Below, one piece after another: positions 58,228-64,000 of a stretch of 64,000 bases of DNA (positions are counted from its first letter, which is position 1; every line of letters starts with the position of its first letter). This DNA is from JBDTVS01 sp040007095 (GTDB lineage Bacteria; Acidobacteriota; Vicinamibacteria; Vicinamibacterales; CAVVIG01), in assembly GCA_040007095.1 (NCBI GenBank), contig JBDTVS010000033.1, positions 12,678-76,677 on the forward strand. The letters run 5' to 3'. The notes beneath the pieces are model-generated. The model did not search any database. It worked only from the letters and a program-made list of their open reading frames with translations, and was not told where the DNA came from. A program made the translations under genes and the position numbers.

Positions 58228-61200
58228 ATGCGTGCATCGACCAGGTTGGCGGCGTTCATCCTTGCGTGCACAGTGTGTCTTCCCGCGCTGGCCTTCGCTC
58301 AGGGCTCCATCGCCGGCGCCGCCAAGGATTCGACCGGTGCCGTGCTGCCCGGCGTCACCGTCGAGGCCTCGAGTCCGGTCTTGATCGAGAAGGTCCGCTC
58401 CGTCATCACCGATGGCGCGGGCCAATATCGAATCGTCGATCTTCGGCCCGGCACCTACACCGTCACGTTCACCCTGGCCGGGTTCTCGCCGTACAAGCGC
58501 GAAGGCATCGAGCTCACCGGTTCGTTCACCGCCACGATCGACGCCGCGCTCAGGGTCGGCTCGGTAGCCGAGACCGTGGTCGTGAGCGGCCAGTCGCCGA
58601 TCGTCGACGTGCAGGCCGTGTCGCAGCAGCGCGTGATCAGCAAGGACATCATCGACGCGATTCCCGCCGGCCGCGGTCAGTCCGCGCTCGCCGTGCTCAT
58701 TCCCGGGATGGTCACCGGCGGACAGGACGTGGGTGGTCAGAACACACAATCGCTGAGCGCGATCTCGATCCATGGCGGGCGCGGCACCGACCAGCGCCAG
58801 ACGATGGACGGCTTGACGCTCCGAAACGTGGCCGGCCAGGGCAACTCGACGAACACGGTCGTCGACGTCGGGTCCAGCCAGGAAATGACCATCGACTATG
58901 CCGCCGGATCGGCCGAAGCGGTCACGGGCGGGGTGCTCTTCAACTTCATTCCCAAGGAAGGCGGCAACAGGCTCTCCGGCTCCTTCTTCGGCGCCCAGAC
59001 CGGCGCCGACTTCCAGAACAGCAACTTCACCGCCGATCTCCAGGCGCAGGGCCTGCGTGCACCCAACTCGCTGAAGCACTTGCACGACTACAACGCGTCG
59101 ATCGGCGGACCGATCGCGAAGGACAAGCTGTGGTTCTACTCGAGCGCGCGGTTCCAGCAGAGCCAGAGTTACATTGCCGGTCTGTGGGAGAACGCCAACG
59201 CCGGCGATGCCACCAAATGGCTGTATTCGGCCGACCTGAACCGTCAGACCTTCAGCTCGCTGCGGAGCAACACGGTCAACACTCGAGTGACGTGGCAGGA
59301 GTCGCCGAGGAACAAGTTCAACGTCTACTACGATCAGTCATACCGCTACTGGGAAGCTGCCTTGTCGGGTGTCTCCTCGGAGTCGGAGCAGAAGTACACC
59401 TTTCCGCGGCTGCGCACCGCAAACGGCGGCTGGTCCTCGCCCATCAGCAGCCATCTGCTCGCCGACGTCCGGTTTGGCTACCATGAAGAAGACATCTTCA
59501 ACTTCTGGCCGAGCGATCCGAACGATCCGTACCGCAGTCTGATCGGCGTGGTCGAGCAGAACCAAATCGTTCCTGGTATCGGTTCCATCGGAACCATCCG
59601 CTACCGGGGACGCGCGAACGTCAACGACACGGGCATTGCCGCCAACGATCAGATTCAGACCAACACGGGTGAGCTCAAGGGCTCGGTCTCTTATATCACC
59701 GGCAGCCACGCCTTCAAGTTCGGCGTCAGCAATTTCTGGGGCACGCAGACCTACAATTCGCCCGACAACATCTCTGCGTACAACATCCGCCTCAATGGCG
59801 GCGTGCCGAACCAGATCACCGAGCGGCAGAACCAGTACGCGGGCCTCAAGGGCGGAGTCCGGGCGGAGCTTGGTGTGTTCGCGCAGGACAAGTGGACCGT
59901 CAAGCAGCTCACGGTGAATGCCGGCATCCGGTTCGACTACAACAACACCGGTTGGCAGGAGATCCACCTGGGACCCGGGCCGCTCGTGCCGACGCGCAGC
60001 ATCGATTTCCCCGACACGGACTGGTTCACGTTCAAGGACATCTCCCCGCGGCTCGGTCTCGCCTACGACATCTTCGGCAACGGCAAGACCGCCGTCAAAG
60101 CGAACATCGGCAAGTACGGGCTGGCGCCCGATCCGACCGCGGGCAATCCGATCAGCACTCGACTCCTCAATCGTGTGACGCGCTCCTGGACCGACGCCAA
60201 CGGCAACTTCGTCCCGGACTGCAACCTGCTCAATCCTCTCGCGCAAAGCCCCGCGACCACCGGCAGCATCGACACCTGCGGCCAGATCGCCGACCTCCGC
60301 TTCGGCACGCCGATTCCGAGCACGTCCTATGACCCGGCGATTCTCGGCGGCTGGAACATCCGCCCGAACAACTGGGAGACCTCCGTGAGCGTGCAACACG
60401 AGGTCGTCGCCGGCTTTGGCGTCGACGTCGGCTACTTCCGACGGACGTTCAACAACTTCACGGTCACGCAGAACCGTGCGGTCTCGCCGGCCGATTTCAC
60501 GCCGTACAGCATCCCGGTGCCGGTCGATTCGCGACTGCTGAACAGCGGCCAGACCCTGGGCGGTTTCCGCGACGTCAGTCTCGCCAAGTTCGGCCAGGTG
60601 GACAACTACGTGACGGCCGCGGACAACTTCGGCGGCCAGACTGAAGTGTTCAACGGCGTCGACTTCAGCGCGAACGCGCGCATGCACGGTCTGATTATTC
60701 GCGGCGGCATCAGCACCGGCAAGGTGACGCAGGATGTCTGCAACATCGTGATCGACCACCCCGAGGTGACCGTAACGACGACGATCGGCACGGCCCAGAG
60801 CACCACGATGTGTCACGTCGTGACGCCATTCCTGACGCAAGGCAAGTTGTTCGCGACCTACGTGGTGCCGGGGATCGGCGTGGACCTCGCGGCCACCTAC
60901 CAGAGCCTGCCGGGTCCGCTCATCGCGTCGAACTACATCGCGACCACCGCCGCCATCGCGCCGTCACTCGGGCGCAACCTCGCGGGCGGCACGGCGAACG
61001 TCACGCTCAATCTGGTGACGCCAGGGGCGCTCTATGGTGAACGGATGAACGAGCTGGATCTGCGGTTCACCAAGGGTTTCACGTTCGGTGCGCGGGCGCG
61101 CATCCGGGCGAACTTCGATATCTACAATGCACTCAACGGCAACTACGTTCGGGCCGTCAACGCCAACTACGCGGCGTGGCTGACGCCGACGGCCATTCTT

Positions 61201-61242
61201 GATCCGCGGCTCTACAAGATCAGCGCGCAGTTCGATTTCTGA
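58228..61242 (+). CDS. TonB-dependent receptor with carboxypeptidase-regulatory domain
   Basis: A 1004-residue outer-membrane protein starting at ATG 58228 (GGAGAG upstream). The signal peptide (ACTVCLPALAFAQ) is followed by a CarboxypepD_reg-like domain (GSIAGAAKDSTGAVLPGVTV). A plug region follows (VVSGQSPIVDVQAVSQQRVI; LIPGMVTGGQDVG), then a long beta-barrel region ending with the typical C-terminal aromatic residue (ISAQFDF). Such receptors import sugars, glycans or metal complexes using TonB energy. No SusD-like gene lies nearby, which is usual in Acidobacteria. It is convergent with a second receptor gene. Confidence 0.92.
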   Translation: MRASTRLAAFILACTVCLPALAFAQGSIAGAAKDSTGAVLPGVTVEASSPVLIEKVRSVITDGAGQYRIVDLRPGTYTVTFTLAGFSPYKREGIELTGSFTATIDAALRVGSVAETVVVSGQSPIVDVQAVSQQRVISKDIIDAIPAGRGQSALAVLIPGMVTGGQDVGGQNTQSLSAISIHGGRGTDQRQTMDGLTLRNVAGQGNSTNTVVDVGSSQEMTIDYAAGSAEAVTGGVLFNFIPKEGGNRLSGSFFGAQTGADFQNSNFTADLQAQGLRAPNSLKHLHDYNASIGGPIAKDKLWFYSSARFQQSQSYIAGLWENANAGDATKWLYSADLNRQTFSSLRSNTVNTRVTWQESPRNKFNVYYDQSYRYWEAALSGVSSESEQKYTFPRLRTANGGWSSPISSHLLADVRFGYHEEDIFNFWPSDPNDPYRSLIGVVEQNQIVPGIGSIGTIRYRGRANVNDTGIAANDQIQTNTGELKGSVSYITGSHAFKFGVSNFWGTQTYNSPDNISAYNIRLNGGVPNQITERQNQYAGLKGGVRAELGVFAQDKWTVKQLTVNAGIRFDYNNTGWQEIHLGPGPLVPTRSIDFPDTDWFTFKDISPRLGLAYDIFGNGKTAVKANIGKYGLAPDPTAGNPISTRLLNRVTRSWTDANGNFVPDCNLLNPLAQSPATTGSIDTCGQIADLRFGTPIPSTSYDPAILGGWNIRPNNWETSVSVQHEVVAGFGVDVGYFRRTFNNFTVTQNRAVSPADFTPYSIPVPVDSRLLNSGQTLGGFRDVSLAKFGQVDNYVTAADNFGGQTEVFNGVDFSANARMHGLIIRGGISTGKVTQDVCNIVIDHPEVTVTTTIGTAQSTTMCHVVTPFLTQGKLFATYVVPGIGVDLAATYQSLPGPLIASNYIATTAAIAPSLGRNLAGGTANVTLNLVTPGALYGERMNELDLRFTKGFTFGARARIRANFDIYNALNGNYVRAVNANYAAWLTPTAILDPRLYKISAQFDF

Positions 61243-61296
61243 TACGGATCGACCCGCCATCAGCCACGGCGGGTCAATCTGGTTGTGAAATCCGAT

Positions 61297-61332
61297 GAAC
61301 CACAAGGGCACATCCCTGTGTTCTTTGTGGTT
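61297..61332. repeat. Short hairpin repeat, type CACAAAG/CTTTGTG, copy 3
   Basis: GAACCACAAGGGCACATCCC and TGTGTTCTTTGTGGTTC form a hairpin between the two convergent receptor genes, possibly acting as a bidirectional terminator. The rest of this 238-bp gap (61243-61480) shows no gene. Confidence 0.65.
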
Positions 61333-61480
61333 CTGGGTTTCGATTCTTCAGCCACCGGCCGATTCCCGGGGCATCCAGACTTCGCACCGCCGCGTCGTTG
61401 ATAGCGTGCGGGACGTCGGCCGGACAAGAAGATTCACCGCGGCACTCCGGCCGTGTGTCGTGCAGACCTTCAGGCCTGCT

Positions 61481-64000
61481 TCAGAAATCGAACTGCACAC
61501 CGATCTTGAAGAACCGGGCCGACATGATCGACAACGGATTGGCGTACGCCGTCCCGTAGTTCAGCTGGTACTTCTCCGTCGTGCTCGAGTTGAGCAGGTT
61601 GAACATGTCGAGGCTCACCAGCGTCTTGCTGGTGCCGTGCTTCAGGATCTTGGCGAACCGGAGATCGACGGCATTCAGGCGATCGCCGTACTTTGCGCCG
61701 GGCTGGACGATGTTCAGGAATTCGACGGGAATGCCACTGGAGAGCGGCCGCCCGAGATTGGTGCTGTCGACCCCCGGCACTCCGAGGAACAACCCAGTCA
61801 CCTGCCCGCCGATGCTCTGGGTGGCGACGGAGGGGAATTCGTTCCCGGAATACGGCAGGCTGCGGAACGTCCCGCTGAGCAGCACGTCGATCTTCGGCAC
61901 GTTGTACGTCACCAGCGCCTTCACATTCGTCTGCCATCCCGACTCGCGATGGCAAAAGGCCTGCGGCCACTGTCCGACACCGCCGAGGAACGTGTCGAGG
62001 AACCCGTCGTTGCCGCCCCACGGACCGAAGATGTACAGGTCCGGGTGCAGCGCCACCACGCCGCACGAGTCCTCGACGACGTTCCCGCTGCTGGTGCCGC
62101 CCTGGAGCGTGACGTTGCGCAGACGCGCGTTGATCGTAAAGTCGACGCCATTGAACTTGTTGTAGGCACCGCCGACGTTGTCCGCGAAGGTCAGGAAGTT
62201 GTCGGCTTGTCCGAACTTTCCAGGCTTGATGTCATAGAACGTCAGGGCGTACCCGCCGCCGCCCGGCAGCCGGCTGTCCTGCGGCACGTTGTATACGAAC
62301 GGATCGAAGTCGGCCGGCGTCCACGCACGGTTGACCGTGGCTGGCAGGTTCCCCCAGCTCCGCCGGATGTAGTCCAGTTGGACCGACACTCTCGGCGCGA
62401 GCTGCTGCGTGATGCCTGCGCTCACATCCCAGCTGTACTCGCGTGTGTTCCACCCGCTTGTGAACGAGGGGTCAGTCGTGAGCGGAGAGATTGGCTTCCC
62501 GAAGAACGGACTGCCTGGGCCGCACTCGCCGTTGGCGGCCGAGTTCAGCAGATTGCAGTCGACGACGAAGTTGCGGTTCGCGTCGCTCCAGCCTCTATTC
62601 TGGTCCTGGCTGACAAAATGCCCGAGCCCGGCCGGGCTGTAGTTCGCCCACTCGTCGACGGTGTTGAACGTCGTCACGTACCGGCCCACGAAAGCCTTCA
62701 CGGCCGTCTTCCCGTTGCCGAACACGTCGTACGACGCGCCGAACCGCGGCTGCAGGTCCTTCTGGTTGAGCGGGCCGTCCTGAGCCGGGAACACCACCGC
62801 GCTCGGCAGGAAGAGGTTTGGCCCCATCTGCTGCTGAGGAAAGTAGTCGCCGAGGTGCTCGAAGCGGAGACCGGCCTGCAGCGACAGGCGCCCGATCGTC
62901 CAGCGATCCTGCGCATACAGGGCGAACATGCTCTGCTTCTGTTGCTGGTGCGAGTTCGCGTCGCCGTTCACCGTCACTCCGCTGGGAACGCCGTCCTGGA
63001 AGATGTACTTGAGCTGCGAGTCGTTGTAGAAGTTGATCGGGTAGTTCGCGTCGTTGCCGTGCCAGCGGAAGCCGACCTTCGCCGAGTGCGACCCGGTAAT
63101 GTACGAGGCGGACCCTTGCACGATGTTGGTATATCCGGTGTGCCCGGACCAGTTCTCACCACGGTAATTGATGCCCGGAAAAGCGCCGCCGTTCTCCTGC
63201 ACCGGAATCATCGTCGTATCGAACGCATTTTTCTGACGGCTGCCCCACCAGAAGTAGGGCCCCAGTTGCGCGTTGGCCTCGAGCAGCAGTTTGCTGGTGA
63301 CCGGCGAGGCCCAGCTCACCTGCGTCATCATGCTCGGGTGGTTTTCGTTCGTCGAAGTCCCTTCGGGCGAGCTCACCGCCGCCCCGAAGCCAAGCCCCGT
63401 GCCGTCGCCGCCCTGGATGCAGTGCAAGCACGAGTACTGGACGCTCGACCAGATGTTGATCTTGTTGCGCGGCGTCGGCTGCCACGTCAACCGCAGCGAC
63501 CCGTTCTTCCACGTGCCGTCGTCGACCGCTTGCTGGCTCCGGTCCGGATCGTAGGTCCATTTCGTGGGATCGCCGGCGTTCTTGTTGATAAACATGCTGG
63601 CGACATTCTGCCGGCTGATCTGATAGCGGTACGTACCGAAGAACCACAGCCTGTCACGGACGATCGGGCCGCCTAACGAAGGATTGACGTCCCACAGCTT
63701 CTGGATGGAGTTGGTTGCCGTCAGCCCCTTGGCCTGAATGTCCGCCGTGAGGTTGCTGCCTTGGAGGGAACTGCCCGTCCCACTCACGAAGAAGGTCCCT
63801 GCGAACCTGTTACCGCCCTGCTTGCCGATGATGTTCATCTGCGGGCCGCCGGTGGTCGCCTCGCCAAGTCCACCGCTCAGGCTGAACACCACTTCCTGCG
63901 AGTTGGCGACCTCGGGCACATAGCCCGACACGCCCATGCCCTGGTAGCCCCCGTTCATGCCGTCGACGAGAACCTGTCCCTCGTTCCGGCGCCCGCCGTG
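61481..64000 (-). CDS. TonB-dependent receptor, second copy (N-terminus outside window)
   Basis: The frame is open to the right edge, giving at least 839 residues. The first visible part (GRRNEGQVLVDGMNGGYQGM) matches the plug region after the regulatory domain, and the rest is a beta barrel ending with IGVQFDF. It shares layout and many short motifs with the receptor at 58228, such as AFVGRYVTTFNT / ANIGKYGLAP and GGQVTGLFLG. The two genes are convergent and likely arose by duplication or use different substrates. No regulator is visible. Confidence 0.9.
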   Translation of the reverse strand, partial: HGGRRNEGQVLVDGMNGGYQGMGVSGYVPEVANSQEVVFSLSGGLGEATTGGPQMNIIGKQGGNRFAGTFFVSGTGSSLQGSNLTADIQAKGLTATNSIQKLWDVNPSLGGPIVRDRLWFFGTYRYQISRQNVASMFINKNAGDPTKWTYDPDRSQQAVDDGTWKNGSLRLTWQPTPRNKINIWSSVQYSCLHCIQGGDGTGLGFGAAVSSPEGTSTNENHPSMMTQVSWASPVTSKLLLEANAQLGPYFWWGSRQKNAFDTTMIPVQENGGAFPGINYRGENWSGHTGYTNIVQGSASYITGSHSAKVGFRWHGNDANYPINFYNDSQLKYIFQDGVPSGVTVNGDANSHQQQKQSMFALYAQDRWTIGRLSLQAGLRFEHLGDYFPQQQMGPNLFLPSAVVFPAQDGPLNQKDLQPRFGASYDVFGNGKTAVKAFVGRYVTTFNTVDEWANYSPAGLGHFVSQDQNRGWSDANRNFVVDCNLLNSAANGECGPGSPFFGKPISPLTTDPSFTSGWNTREYSWDVSAGITQQLAPRVSVQLDYIRRSWGNLPATVNRAWTPADFDPFVYNVPQDSRLPGGGGYALTFYDIKPGKFGQADNFLTFADNVGGAYNKFNGVDFTINARLRNVTLQGGTSSGNVVEDSCGVVALHPDLYIFGPWGGNDGFLDTFLGGVGQWPQAFCHRESGWQTNVKALVTYNVPKIDVLLSGTFRSLPYSGNEFPSVATQSIGGQVTGLFLGVPGVDSTNLGRPLSSGIPVEFLNIVQPGAKYGDRLNAVDLRFAKILKHGTSKTLVSLDMFNLLNSSTTEKYQLNYGTAYANPLSIMSARFFKIGVQFDF

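Noticed and set aside
61295..63676. Long plus-strand open frame (793 codons) opposite the second TonB receptor
   Set aside because: Antisense shadow; the minus strand has a normal receptor with barrel motifs. The plus frame starts inside a hairpin repeat.

Overview
The window is GC-rich bacterial DNA with densely packed genes and looks chromosomal. The gene content points to Acidobacteriota, probably the Vicinamibacteria (inference). It has two TonB-dependent receptors of the acidobacterial type (one shows an N-terminal carboxypeptidase-regulatory domain; the N-terminus of the other is cut off), a DUF1552 / DUF1587-1592-1588-1585 cytochrome pair, a CHRD protein, a PQQ propeller dehydrogenase with a fused cytochrome c, and secreted proteins that start with a 'PDGKPDLSGIW'-like segment. 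No rRNA, tRNA, CRISPR array, transposase or phage gene was seen.

Layout. (1) 1-18.7 kb is an exopolysaccharide / O-antigen locus. It holds seven GT4-type glycosyltransferases (one cut by the window edge), an FkbM methyltransferase, a second SAM methyltransferase, two O-antigen ligase/polymerase-like membrane proteins, a Wzx-like flippase, a minimal sugar-phosphate transferase, an FAD reductase, and a Wzc-like chain-length regulator/tyrosine kinase on the opposite strand. Many of the genes overlap by 1-14 nt and are probably translationally coupled. (2) 19-24 kb is mostly housekeeping or miscellaneous: a DUF3810 metallopeptidase-like protein, TruA, a GT39-like membrane glycosyltransferase, a glutathionyl-hydroquinone reductase and a small helical protein. 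(3) 24.9-33.1 kb is the most interesting part: a lasso-peptide biosynthetic cluster. It has a PqqD-type leader-binding protein (B1), an asparagine-synthetase-type cyclase with Ser in place of the catalytic Cys2 (C), a 60-residue precursor (A) and a B2 leader protease. Around these sits an unusual set of candidate tailoring enzymes: a UPF0489 (arginase-like) protein fused to TPRs, an HPr-kinase-like protein, a PRMT-like methyltransferase with an extra C-terminal PqqD-like segment, a 2OG-Fe(II) oxygenase and a divergent nucleotidyltransferase. The precursor fits the known leader spacing and predicts a 19-residue core with an Ala1-Asp9 ring that contains a single Arg. (4) 33.4-46.7 kb carries secreted and redox genes: CHRD, PQQ dehydrogenase, response regulator, a DyP peroxidase with a tandem-duplicated partner protein, two MBL-fold hydrolases, a YtxH-like envelope group and cytochromes. 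(5) 47-57.7 kb holds an ankyrin protein, the DUF1552/DUF1592 system with cytochromes, a lipoprotein RNase toxin with its immunity gene, Smr and an Hsp70-like protein. (6) 58-64 kb holds two convergent TonB-dependent receptors.

A dispersed family of long imperfect palindromes (seven copies of roughly 100-190 bp) runs through the window. The copies share a core, but their arms differ from copy to copy while the two arms within a copy stay complementary. Several copies sit exactly at gene ends and supply stop codons. One adds a tail to a glycosyltransferase, and one has replaced the start of the ankyrin gene. Two shorter hairpin repeat families and an 11-bp tandem array are also present.

All calls were made by reading the sequence and translations by eye. 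Family names are recognition from memory, without any database search.
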